Shown piece by piece: positions 1 to 5,510 of a stretch of 5,560 nt of DNA. Numbering within the stretch: position 1 is the first letter of the stretch; the number at the start of each line of letters is the position of its first letter. The notes beneath the pieces were generated by a model. That model ran no database searches. It was not told the DNA's origin and saw only the letters and a list, made by a program, of their open reading frames with translations. The DNA comes from Bacillota bacterium (GTDB lineage: Bacteria > Bacillota > Clostridia > Clostridiales > Clostridiaceae), in contig JAJYBA010000112.1 in assembly GCA_021779235.1 (NCBI GenBank), positions 1-5,560 on the forward strand. The letters run 5' to 3'. The position numbers were made by a program, and so were the translations under genes.

Positions 1-211
1 GTTTGACGCAGGGAGGAAACTTTGAAATTAAATCCCTACTCAAAGGCAATTCCTTCGTAATTATAATAGTTTGATCTTTAACTCGTTCTAAAATCTCTTT
101 ATCGCTACTTTCATCATATTTTGTTAGATTAGTGAGTTCTTCCATTGATGAAAAATCGAGCTTGTTATCAAAGTTCAATTTTGCTGAATTTAGAAATACT
201 GTATTTTCCAT
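1..211 (-). CDS. D-2-hydroxyacid dehydrogenase-like protein, N-terminal part only (truncated by window edge)
   Basis: The reading frame opens at the ATG at 211 and runs without a stop for 70 codons off the left edge. The start is backed by a GAGAGGT ribosome binding site five bases upstream. The visible protein begins MENTVFLNSAKLNF and continues with an acidic helix (EELTNLTKYDESSDKEILER), then a beta strand (QTIIITKELPLS) and KFPPCVK. This is the N-terminal catalytic half of the D-isomer-specific 2-hydroxyacid dehydrogenase fold as I know it (glycerate, phosphoglycerate and related NAD-dependent dehydrogenases); the strand TIIITKELPL is the one that normally precedes the sentence 'lk.I...gtG.nniD'. 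The Rossmann GxGxxG motif and the catalytic Arg/Glu/His lie outside the window, so substrate and activity cannot be judged. It starts 37 bp after the MerR regulator stop with no terminator between them, so the two are probably co-transcribed. Confidence 0.62.
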   Translation of the reverse strand, partial: MENTVFLNSAKLNFDNKLDFSSMEELTNLTKYDESSDKEILERVKDQTIIITKELPLSRDLISKFPPCVK

Positions 212-248
212 AGTTACCTCTCAAAGTTTAAATTTCTATAAGGTTTTA

Positions 249-971
249 TTATAAATTTGATAATGCCTTTGTAATGTACTCATAAAGCTCACCACTCATA
301 CCGCTCCCAATAGCCGCATAAGGATTATCCCTATAATAGCGTTCAGCTGATCGGACAAACTCTTTATCTCCCCCAGAAAATAAATCAATTCCCTCTTGCC
401 ACTTTTTCGCCAAGTTTATTACTATAGGTGAATTAATTTGCGATCCGTTTTCCATTTCAGCCTGAAGTGAAGCTATTAATTCTTTCCACTTATTAGAGGA
501 TTCTTGCAGGTTGTTTGTACTAAGCTTATCATATTGTTTCTTCACCCTAATATGTTGTTCCTGCGTAAAGTACTTGCTCTGATTCACTATCAATAGGGTT
601 GCATTGATAAACTGCTCAGGTGTCGGCTTTTGCCATGTATCAAATACCTCCTTTAGCTCTTGTAGTTGGTTCCGTAATTCTTCTTTAAGTTTAATTTCTT
701 CATCTAAACGTTCAAGTTGTATTTTTATAACCTCTTGCGGATTGTATCCATCACTATTAAACATTTCTTTAATTTCATCCAAAGAAAACCCTAGCTGCTT
801 AAGAGATATAATTTGTTGAAGTTTTATTATATCTAATTCTGAATATAACCTATGGCCTGTATCTGTATGTGTAAAAGGACATAGCAATCCAATTTCATCA
901 TAATGATGTAATGCCCTTATTGTTATGCCAGTAAGTTTTGATAATTGACCCACTTTCCAAGTTCTATCCAT
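249..971 (-). CDS. MerR-family transcriptional regulator with C-terminal TipAS-like ligand-binding domain
   Basis: A 240-residue cytoplasmic DNA-binding regulator. Residues 5-70 form the MerR winged helix-turn-helix (WKVGQLSKLTGITIRALHHY, then the wing around TDTGHRLYSELD). Residues about 81-113 are charged and helical, fitting the MerR dimerisation coiled coil. Residues about 118-240 match the TipAS antibiotic-recognition fold (W-x-E-L-I, SPIVINLAKKW, FSGGD, YYRDNPYAA, ELYEYITKAL). TipA-type proteins bind drugs or other small molecules and remodel promoters with long spacers. The only cysteine is C31 in the DNA-binding domain, so the covalent thiopeptide capture known for Streptomyces TipA is not expected. 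I chose the ATG at 971 over the in-frame GTG at 980: the AAAGAG motif lies about 11 bases before the ATG but only 2 bases before the GTG. A dehydrogenase-like gene follows after 37 bp. The inducer is unknown. Confidence 0.9.
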   Translation of the reverse strand: MDRTWKVGQLSKLTGITIRALHHYDEIGLLCPFTHTDTGHRLYSELDIIKLQQIISLKQLGFSLDEIKEMFNSDGYNPQEVIKIQLERLDEEIKLKEELRNQLQELKEVFDTWQKPTPEQFINATLLIVNQSKYFTQEQHIRVKKQYDKLSTNNLQESSNKWKELIASLQAEMENGSQINSPIVINLAKKWQEGIDLFSGGDKEFVRSAERYYRDNPYAAIGSGMSGELYEYITKALSNL

Positions 972-1009
972 TAAAATCACATCTCTTTCAAATTGTAAAT
1001 TTAATAATT

Positions 1010-1038
1010 ATTATAACCTTGTCTTAAGTAAGTTTCAA
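1010..1038 (-). promoter_or_regulatory. Probable promoter of the MerR-family regulator gene
   Basis: On the minus strand TTGAAA (1033-1038) and TATAAT (1010-1015) are separated by 17 bp, a near-consensus sigma-A promoter about 39 bases before the ATG at 971. The spacer holds a short dyad, CTTA-CT-TAAG, flanked by TTG and CAA arms that are offset by two bases. Because the -10 runs on as TATAATAA, a 19-bp reading (TAATAA as -10) is also possible; that longer spacing would be typical of a MerR-activated promoter. Autoregulation is therefore plausible but not shown. Confidence 0.6.
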
Positions 1039-1113
1039 TCTATTGCTTTGTTATCATTTTTCTCAAACCTACACTATCCCCTCTCACATTTTCCAGCCAT
1101 CACAGATTTAATG

Positions 1114-1151
1114 AAAAAAGCCGCTGAAGGTGAAATTCACCCCAAACGGCT
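1114..1151 (-). terminator. Rho-independent terminator of the hslO-like gene
   Basis: In the minus-strand transcript the outer stem AGCCG/CGGCT (1147-1151 with 1119-1123) encloses a second stem GGTG/CACC, with a small internal loop between them. A run of six U residues follows (1114-1119). It begins 15 bases after the stop codon of the Hsp33 gene. It separates that gene from the MerR regulator, which therefore has its own promoter. On the plus strand no T-run follows, so it works in one direction. Confidence 0.85.
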
Positions 1152-1165
1152 ACAATTATTTTATA

Positions 1166-2026
1166 TTATAACATACCCTTTATCTCAGTTGGATCAAAAT
1201 TGTATTTCTTTCCACATACATTACATACAATCTCAATTGACCTGTTATTTTCATATGCATAAACTAACTCTTCCTTATTTAAAGAATGTAACATAGGGTA
1301 AAACATTTCTTTAGAACATCCACAAAATGATTGAATTGGATCAACTACCATAACCTCAAGGTCTTCAAATAATGAGTAAGCAATATCTTTAAGCGTCTTA
1401 TCATTTTCTTCAGTATTCAGGAGTAATTGATTTTCAGAAATAATTCTTTTTATATTTTCCATAAGACTAATTGTCGCTCCCGGAAGTAACTCTGCTAATA
1501 TGCCTCTGCTTAAAACTATTTCATCATTTTCATTAAAAACTAGGTTTAAAGAAAATAGTGACGTAGTCTGCTCACTTTGCTTAAAATAATATGAAAAATC
1601 ATCAACAATATTTCCATATGGCATTTCAGTGATTCCTGTAAATATACTGTTCATACCTAAATCTTTCATTATTTGAATGTACCCCTTTGTACCTATCAGT
1701 TGTTCAATTGATAAATTGTTTATAAAGTCTAAAGGTGCATTTAATAATTCGTCGCTGATATAACCACGAACATTTCCCAATGAATCAACATCTGCAAAAA
1801 TTTTATACTTCCGATTACTAGTATTAACTTTTAGACTGACCCTTTGATTTCCCTTTAAGGTTCCCGATATTAAACTGGAAATTGAAACAGTTTTACCAAG
1901 TGCAGTTTTTAAAAGTTTATTCATTCTTTTATGTCCACAAATTTCTCTCACCATTTTAGTGTTATCCACAAATAAAATACGAACTTGTTTATTGTATGCT
2001 AATGTTTTTATTATATAATTGTCCAT
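1166..2026 (-). CDS. hslO: Hsp33-family redox-regulated molecular chaperone
   Basis: 286 residues, about the usual length for Hsp33 (around 290). Hsp33 is a cytoplasmic holdase that is inactive when reduced, with zinc bound by four cysteines. Oxidants release the zinc, form disulfides and expose its client-binding surface. All four cysteines are present near the C-terminus: C235-G-C237 and C268-N-V-C271, inside the family contexts CGCSKEM and IVCNVCGKKYNFD. The N-terminal domain shows VRGYISDELL (about 86-95) and the conserved QSEQT segment (150-154). One extra cysteine, C30, lies outside the zinc centre. The ATG at 2026 is preceded by AAAGGAA (2037-2043) with a spacing of about 10 bases. The gene is monocistronic: a terminator follows and a separate promoter with a MerR-type spacer lies upstream. 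Sequence identity to textbook Hsp33 looks moderate in the N-terminal domain, but the redox switch is intact. Confidence 0.93.
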   Translation of the reverse strand: MDNYIIKTLAYNKQVRILFVDNTKMVREICGHKRMNKLLKTALGKTVSISSLISGTLKGNQRVSLKVNTSNRKYKIFADVDSLGNVRGYISDELLNAPLDFINNLSIEQLIGTKGYIQIMKDLGMNSIFTGITEMPYGNIVDDFSYYFKQSEQTTSLFSLNLVFNENDEIVLSRGILAELLPGATISLMENIKRIISENQLLLNTEENDKTLKDIAYSLFEDLEVMVVDPIQSFCGCSKEMFYPMLHSLNKEELVYAYENNRSIEIVCNVCGKKYNFDPTEIKGML

Positions 2027-2108
2027 TTCAATAAAATTCCTTTCTTCTTAAGAATAACTCAAACTTTCATACCTTGTTTTCGTTAACTATATATTGGTTA
2101 TTAAGCAT

Positions 2109-2139
2109 ACTATACATCCTACGGTAACGTTAGGTTCAA
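2109..2139 (-). promoter_or_regulatory. MerR-type promoter/operator upstream of hslO
   Basis: On the minus strand TTGAAC (2134-2139) and TATAGT (2109-2114) are separated by 19 bp, two more than the sigma-A optimum. A 17-bp imperfect dyad, CCTAACGTTACCGTAGG in the minus-strand reading (2118-2134), covers the spacer; six of its eight base pairs match and its centre is within about 2 bp of the spacer centre. A long spacer filled by a dyad is the hallmark of promoters activated by MerR-family proteins. The predicted transcript has a leader of about 75 bases before the hslO ATG. The MerR/TipAS regulator at 249-971 is the only candidate regulator in the window; that link is inference. Confidence 0.6.
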
Positions 2140-2190
2140 GAGTTTTTTTAATTTATCCAAGTTCTTTTATTTATTAAAACAACAAAAAAT

Positions 2191-2225
2191 AAAAAAACCA
2201 CTAAATAGTTAAACTATTTAGTGGT
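2191..2225 (-). terminator. Strong rho-independent terminator of the cold-shock gene
   Basis: A perfect 13-bp inverted repeat: ACCACTAAATAGT at 2197-2209 and ACTATTTAGTGGT at 2213-2225, separated by TAA. It is followed in the minus-strand transcript by seven U residues (2191-2197) and further U-rich sequence. It starts 10 bases after the csp stop codon. The plus-strand side lacks a T-run, so it serves csp only. Confidence 0.93.
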
Positions 2226-2235
2226 AAAATATTTA

Positions 2236-2436
2236 TTATTTTGCAATAGTAATATTTTCTGCTTGTGGTCCTTTTGGTCCTTTAACTATGTCAAAAGAAA
2301 CGCTTTGACCTTCTTCAAGTGATTTGTATCCATCTGAGTTTATTTGAGAGAAATGTGCGAAAACATCTACTCCGTCTTCTCCTGTAATAAATCCAAATCC
2401 TTTTTCTGAATTAAACCATTTAACTGTACCATTCAT
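2236..2436 (-). CDS. csp: Cold-shock domain protein (CspA/CspB family)
   Basis: A 66-residue single cold-shock domain, the full usual length for bacterial Csp proteins. These OB-fold proteins bind single-stranded RNA and DNA and keep mRNA unfolded, especially after a temperature drop. The sequence starts [18 protein letters not shown]. It contains RNP1 (KGFGFI, residues 12-17) and RNP2 (VFAHF, 25-29, with Ala where Val is commoner). It ends [14 protein letters not shown], as in Bacillus and Clostridium Csp proteins. The frame is open a further 18 codons upstream, but the ATG at 2436 is preceded by GGAGGT seven bases away and gives the normal N-terminus, so the longer start is wrong. It is transcribed alone, with its own terminator and a probable long leader, and lies just downstream of the RNA helicase gene dbpA. 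Confidence 0.97.
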   Translation of the reverse strand: MNGTVKWFNSEKGFGFITGEDGVDVFAHFSQINSDGYKSLEEGQSVSFDIVKGPKGPQAENITIAK

Positions 2437-2443
2437 AATGTGT

Positions 2444-2449
2444 ACCTCC
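2444..2449 (-). promoter_or_regulatory. Ribosome binding site fixing the csp start
   Basis: GGAGGT on the minus strand, seven bases before the ATG at 2436. It is close to a perfect anti-Shine-Dalgarno match. It rules out the in-frame upstream start at 2490, which would add 18 lysine-rich residues not found in this family. Confidence 0.92.
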
Positions 2450-2584
2450 GAAATTTTATTTTTCTTAAACCTTTTGTAATAACTCACCAATAAAATTTCG
2501 ATTTAATATACTATATTTAAAAGTACTAATTAATTGAAATATATCTGTGTTGCATTAATTACTATTTATTTAAGTTATGAGTTA

Positions 2585-2613
2585 ATAATATCACACTTTA
2601 TTATATAAATCAA
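2585..2613 (-). promoter_or_regulatory. Candidate csp promoter with a long untranslated leader
   Basis: On the minus strand TTGATT (2608-2613) and TATTAT (2585-2590) are separated by exactly 17 bp. Transcription would begin near 2578 and give a leader of about 140 bases before the csp ATG. Long leaders are usual for cold-shock genes. The surrounding DNA is so AT-rich that other -10-like sites exist, for example TATAGT near 2510, so this assignment is provisional. Confidence 0.45.
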
Positions 2614-2663
2614 GTTATATTAAAATTAATATTAATTGCTCCAATATTTCTTAAGAAATCAAC

Positions 2664-4112
2664 CTATTTATCCACTACTTTACTTACCGTACGAAGTCTG
2701 CCTTTGATAGGTTTATTTTGTAACTCCTGAAATACTATTTCACCTTTATCATTTAATATTTCCACAAAAGTGGATATGTCATCTATATTGATAATTCCTA
2801 TATCCTCCTTTGTCATGCCCTCAATACTGCAAAGTGTACCTACTATATCCATTGCTCGCATCTTTGTCTTCTTACCTGCATTAATATGTAATTTCATAAT
2901 TTCTTTGCTTAGCTCAGCGCCTTTTGCTTCTTTAATTTCAGGTCTTGTATTCATCTTCTGTTCAAATTCTTCTTTGCTTTCATCCACGGTTTCTTTTTCT
3001 GGCTTTTCTTTTAAAAGAATCTCTTTGCCTATATAGTCATGTATATCCTTTAAAAATCTATTTTCATTTCGCGTTACAAAAGTAATTGCGTGACCTAATT
3101 TGCCTATGCGGCCAGTTCTTCCTATTCTATGAACATAGCTTTCCTTATCTTCTGGTATATCATAATTAATTACAAGGGAAATGTTATCTATGTCAATTCC
3201 TCTAGCTGCAACATCTGTTGCTACCAAATATCTAAAATAACCTTTCTTAAAACCGTTCATTATTCTTAATCTATCATCTTGTTCCATTCCGCCATGTATT
3301 TTTCTACAAGTATACTGAAGCCTTGAAAGCTCACTATAAACCTCATCTACCTTTTGTTTTGTATTACAGAATATAATACAGCTATCTGGATTTTCTATTA
3401 TGGTTATATCTCTTAAAAGGTTTACTTTATCTAATTCCCTTACATCATATCTTTCTTGGCATATATTATCTGCCGCTTTATTTTCTTCCTCTATTTCAAT
3501 GTGTACCGGATCTTTCATGTATCTATTACATAAAGTCTCTATGTCTCTTGGCATTGTGGCTGACAATAATATAGTGACACGTTCTTTTGGTAGGCTTTTT
3601 ATTATTGTTTCTATTTGATCTACAAATCCCATATTAAGCATTTCATCCGCTTCATCTATTACAAGATACTTTATATTTGAGGTATCAAAGGTCCCTTTAT
3701 CTATATGATCCATAATACGACCAGGTGTGCCAACCACTACATGTGTTTTTTGCTTAAGTTCCTTTTTTTCGTTGTAGAAAGGGGACTTCCCATAAACTGC
3801 AGATACTTTAAGTCTTTTAAATCTACCTATATTAAAAATATCTTCTTTAACTTGAATAGCAAGTTCTCTTGTTGGTGTAATCACCAATGCTTGAGGTTTA
3901 TTTTCTTCCCAATCTACCAGTTCCGAAACAGGAATGGCAAAGGCTGCAGTCTTACCGCTTCCAGTTTGAGACTTTACTACTACATCCTTTTGCTGGAGTA
4001 CAACTGGTATAACCTGCTTCTGGACTTTTGTGAAATCCTTGAAATTCAACAGACTAATTGCTTTTAATAACTCACTACTTAACTTATAATCATTAACGCT
4101 TGTTTTTATCAT
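2664..4112 (-). CDS. dbpA: DEAD-box ATP-dependent RNA helicase, DbpA/YxiN type
   Basis: 482 residues, close to Bacillus subtilis YxiN (DbpA, about 479). Members unwind short RNA duplexes using ATP and are targeted to 23S rRNA, acting in large-subunit assembly. All core motifs are visible: Q-motif region (Q31), motif I SQTGSGKT (48-55), Ia PTRELA (80-85), Ib TPGR (129-132), II DEAD (153-156), III SAT (184-186), IV IIFCNT (246-251), [11 protein letters not shown] (298-307) and [10 protein letters not shown] (328-335). A charged linker (about 365-405) leads to a C-terminal RNA-recognition domain (about 406-476), starting [15 protein letters not shown] and containing [10 protein letters not shown] and DIGII. 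This domain is the family's specificity module for hairpin 92 of 23S rRNA and separates DbpA from DeaD/CshA. The start ATG at 4112 follows a weak AAGAG site about 8 bases upstream. No clear terminator lies between it and csp. Confidence 0.95.
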   Translation of the reverse strand: MIKTSVNDYKLSSELLKAISLLNFKDFTKVQKQVIPVVLQQKDVVVKSQTGSGKTAAFAIPVSELVDWEENKPQALVITPTRELAIQVKEDIFNIGRFKRLKVSAVYGKSPFYNEKKELKQKTHVVVGTPGRIMDHIDKGTFDTSNIKYLVIDEADEMLNMGFVDQIETIIKSLPKERVTILLSATMPRDIETLCNRYMKDPVHIEIEEENKAADNICQERYDVRELDKVNLLRDITIIENPDSCIIFCNTKQKVDEVYSELSRLQYTCRKIHGGMEQDDRLRIMNGFKKGYFRYLVATDVAARGIDIDNISLVINYDIPEDKESYVHRIGRTGRIGKLGHAITFVTRNENRFLKDIHDYIGKEILLKEKPEKETVDESKEEFEQKMNTRPEIKEAKGAELSKEIMKLHINAGKKTKMRAMDIVGTLCSIEGMTKEDIGIINIDDISTFVEILNDKGEIVFQELQNKPIKGRLRTVSKVVDK

Positions 4113-4245
4113 TTGATCATCTCTTTTCTTATATTTCTATTACTATTATTGTTAAGAATATATCTTTTTATGTTCTACTTCATCTATTGAATAAACATAT
4201 CCTATCCCTATCATTCCATCTACCAATACACATACTAACCTTTTT

Positions 4246-4254
4246 ATTATATCA
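4246..4254 (-). promoter_or_regulatory. Extended -10 promoter candidate for dbpA
   Basis: TGATATAAT on the minus strand is a consensus -10 hexamer (TATAAT, 4246-4251) carrying the TGN extension (4252-4254), which compensates for the lack of a good -35 box at the expected distance. Transcription would start near 4239 and leave a leader of about 125 bases before the dbpA ATG. It is the best -10 in the leftward half of the divergent intergenic region. Confidence 0.5.
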
Positions 4255-4348
4255 CACCCACGTATTTCATCGTAAATAGAAGGTATTCTAGGAACACTTT
4301 TTTGCGTTTACCAATAAAATTAACAATAAATAAATTTTAAATTTAAAT

Positions 4349-4377
4349 AACAAAAATTTATTAACCACCATATAATG
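4349..4377 (+). promoter_or_regulatory. Sigma-K-like sporulation promoter candidate for the collagen-like pair
   Basis: AACA (4349-4352), 16 bases, then CATATAATG (4369-4377). The mother-cell sigma-K pattern known from Bacillus is mACA, 16 bases, CATAnnnTA; this site matches at every fixed position except the last (G for A). The same bases include TATAAT (4371-4376), with ATAACA 18 bp upstream matching four of six sigma-A -35 positions, so vegetative expression cannot be excluded. Start of transcription would be near 4383, followed by AGGAG (4395-4399) eight bases before the ATG at 4408. Confidence 0.5.
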
Positions 4378-4407
4378 TAATTGTAAATACTTTTAGGAGT
4401 TAATTTT

Positions 4408-4869
4408 ATGTATATTGATGAAGATTCTATTAGATCTTATGATCCATGGTATATCTATGAACTAGAAGCCCTATATCTTCCTTTAGCTTATCAATACAGG
4501 CAGCAAGTTCCTTTTCCAGTCTTCCCACAAGGAGCTCAGGGACCTCCGGGGCATCAAGGACCACAGGGGCCTCAAGGACACCAAGGACCTCATGGACCTC
4601 AGGGTGGGCCGCCTTCTGGACCTCCAAACTTTACACCAATGGAATCTAAAGCACATCACTTTGGCGCTACCCCTCTAGCTATAGACTCAGGTGCAATTAG
4701 ACCTTGTCTCCATAGATTCGTATATATATGGCCAAGAAGAGGAAACGGATTCTGGGCATGGCTTGTTTTTGTAGGCCCTAGATCTGTAGCAGGTTTTCGC
4801 CATAATAGAAATAATTGGAGATATTTTGGAATGGATCTTCGGGACATTCGTAGTTTCCAATGTTTCTAA
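4408..4869 (+). CDS. Short collagen-like (Gly-X-Y) protein with aromatic C-terminal domain, probable spore-surface protein
   Basis: 153 residues in three parts. Residues 1-41 are acidic and rich in Tyr/Trp (MYIDEDSIRSYDPWYIYELE), with no signal peptide. Residues 42-65 are eight uninterrupted Gly-X-Y triplets (GAQ, GPP, GHQ, GPQ, GPQ, GHQ, GPH, GPQ), followed by a GGPPSGPP hinge. Residues about 90-153 form a compact domain rich in Trp, Phe and Arg (IRPCLHRFVYIW, GFWAWLVFVGPRSVAGFR, WRYFGMDLRDIRSFQCF), with cysteines C100 and C152 near its two ends. Collagen-like proteins of spore-formers (the BclA type) form trimeric filaments on the exosporium. This one is much shorter and has no Thr in its triplets, the residue that is glycosylated in BclA. 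I recall similar C-terminal domains in uncharacterised small proteins of Bacillales and Clostridia, but cannot confirm a family name. AGGAG lies eight bases before the ATG. The next gene starts 25 bp after the stop. Role is inferred, not shown. Confidence 0.85.
   Translation: MYIDEDSIRSYDPWYIYELEALYLPLAYQYRQQVPFPVFPQGAQGPPGHQGPQGPQGHQGPHGPQGGPPSGPPNFTPMESKAHHFGATPLAIDSGAIRPCLHRFVYIWPRRGNGFWAWLVFVGPRSVAGFRHNRNNWRYFGMDLRDIRSFQCF
4531..4602 (+). repeat. 9-bp tandem repeat array encoding Gly-X-Y triplets
   Basis: Eight degenerate 9-bp units of the form GGN-CCT/CAC-CAR, all in frame with the collagen-like protein. The tract is much richer in G+C than its surroundings because of Gly and Pro codons. 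Arrays of this kind commonly change copy number between strains by slippage or recombination. Confidence 0.9.
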
Positions 4870-4894
4870 AATAGTATAAGAATGGAGGAGAACA

Positions 4895-5386
4895 ATGATA
4901 AAATTTCAATCTTTTAGTGGCTTCGTTACCAGCATTGAGGATTTTTGGATTAATGCAAGTGGAGAAGGCGCAGGATGTTATAAATTAATGTCTGTAGAAG
5001 ACGGATTAGGAGCTATAGTAAATTTTGTGGTGTCACCAACTACTTATTTTGTAGATCATGTAATGGTTAGAGTAGGAGATAAGGTAACTGGATTTTACGA
5101 TGCAAATGCACCTGTTCCTCTCATCTTCCCGCCACAATTTCGAGCAATTGTTATGGCAATAGATATACCATATCGAAATGTAAAAGTAGACTATTTTGAC
5201 AGTCAGTTGATTAGTAGCGATAATAATTTAAGATTAAACCTTTCCCCATACACTCACATAGCACTAGAAAATGATCAAGCTTTTGGTAGGAATCCTGCAA
5301 ATCAAAATCTAATTGTTGTCTATGGCGCTACTACAAAGAGTATACCAGCTCAAACCACCCCATATAAAATAATTGTTATGTGTTAG
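4895..5386 (+). CDS. Conserved hypothetical protein, 163 residues, ending in cysteine; partner of the collagen-like gene
   Basis: A soluble protein with no signal peptide or membrane segment. It begins MIKFQSFSGFVTSIEDFW, followed by GCYKLMSVEDG (27-37), IVNFVVSPTTYFVDHVMV (41-58), VGDKVTGFYDANAPVPLIFPP (60-80) and FRAIVM (82-87). The alternation of beta strands with GD-x-V-x-G-x-Y-D suggests an OB-like or other small beta-barrel in the first 90 residues. The second half (KVDYFDSQLIS, LRLNLSPYTHI, GRNPANQNLIVVYGATTKSIPAQTTPYKIIVMC) is also beta-rich. Cysteines are C28 and the final residue C163. I recall close relatives as unnamed proteins in clostridia, but know no function. GGAGG (4884-4888) lies six bases before the ATG, a strong site. 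The 25-bp gap to the collagen-like gene implies one transcript, so a related, perhaps spore-associated, role is likely but unproven. Confidence 0.88.
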   Translation: MIKFQSFSGFVTSIEDFWINASGEGAGCYKLMSVEDGLGAIVNFVVSPTTYFVDHVMVRVGDKVTGFYDANAPVPLIFPPQFRAIVMAIDIPYRNVKVDYFDSQLISSDNNLRLNLSPYTHIALENDQAFGRNPANQNLIVVYGATTKSIPAQTTPYKIIVMC

Positions 5387-5474
5387 ATGTTTTGAAGAAG
5401 AAACTTACTTAGTTTTTTCATATTTTGATACCGCTATTTAAAGCAATTAAGATTTTACTAATTTCTATATTTTT

Positions 5475-5510
5475 GCGTGAAATATTCAATTATTTCGCGC
5501 ATTTCTTTAT
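5475..5510 (+). terminator. Probable terminator of the collagen-like bicistron
   Basis: GCGTGAAATA (5475-5484) pairs with TATTTCGCGC (5491-5500) over ten positions, one of them a G-U wobble, around a six-base loop TTCAAT. A T-rich but interrupted tail (ATTTCTTTATT) follows. It lies about 90 bases after the stop at 5386. The tail is weaker than usual, so termination may be partial. The opposite strand has no T-run after the stem. Confidence 0.6.

Larger units (their letters stand above)
4113..4407. other. Divergent intergenic region between dbpA and the collagen-like gene
   Basis: 295 bp without a credible coding region on either strand. The left part carries the extended -10 candidate and leader of dbpA; the right part carries the promoter and ribosome binding site of the collagen-like gene. 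A small perfect hairpin, TAGAA-GGTA-TTCTA (4277-4290), lies between the two promoters; it is short and has no evident role. The 60 bases before 4369 are nearly all A and T. Confidence 0.8.

Noticed and set aside
972..980. GTG start for the MerR regulator at 980
   Set aside because: The purine-rich AAAGAG is only two bases from the GTG, too close to serve it, and the ATG at 971 gives the normal MerR N-terminus.
1048..1296. 82-codon plus-strand frame overlapping the hslO terminator and 3' end
   Set aside because: It runs through the terminator hairpin and opposite the zinc-binding end of Hsp33; there is no ribosome binding site.
2437..2490. Longer N-terminus of the cold-shock protein (start at 2490, 18 extra residues)
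   Set aside because: The GGAGGT at 2444-2449 is ideally placed for the ATG at 2436, and that start gives the exact family N-terminus; the extension overlaps the ribosome binding site and is lysine-rich AT translation.
2646..2659. 14-bp palindrome ATTTCTTAAGAAAT just downstream of dbpA as a terminator
   Set aside because: It has no loop, almost no G/C and no T-run on the minus strand after it, so it is not a credible rho-independent terminator.
3705..4067. 120-codon plus-strand frame inside dbpA
   Set aside because: It is antisense to the highly conserved helicase motifs I to II, with a Cys/Phe/Tyr-rich composition typical of antisense translation and no start signals.
4531..4602. Regular short repeats considered as a CRISPR or other non-coding array
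   Set aside because: The 9-bp units are contiguous, in frame and fully explained by Gly-X-Y coding; there are no spacers.
4430..4627. Open frame on the minus strand opposite the collagen-like gene
   Set aside because: It mirrors the Gly-X-Y repeat (Val/Leu/Glu/Ala-rich low complexity), lacks a ribosome binding site, and the plus frame has clear family features.
5397..5419. GAAGAAAC/GTTTTTTC hairpin right after the 163-residue gene as a terminator
   Set aside because: The T-run is inside the stem instead of after it, and the stem is A/T-rich with a wobble pair; the structure at 5475-5500 is better.
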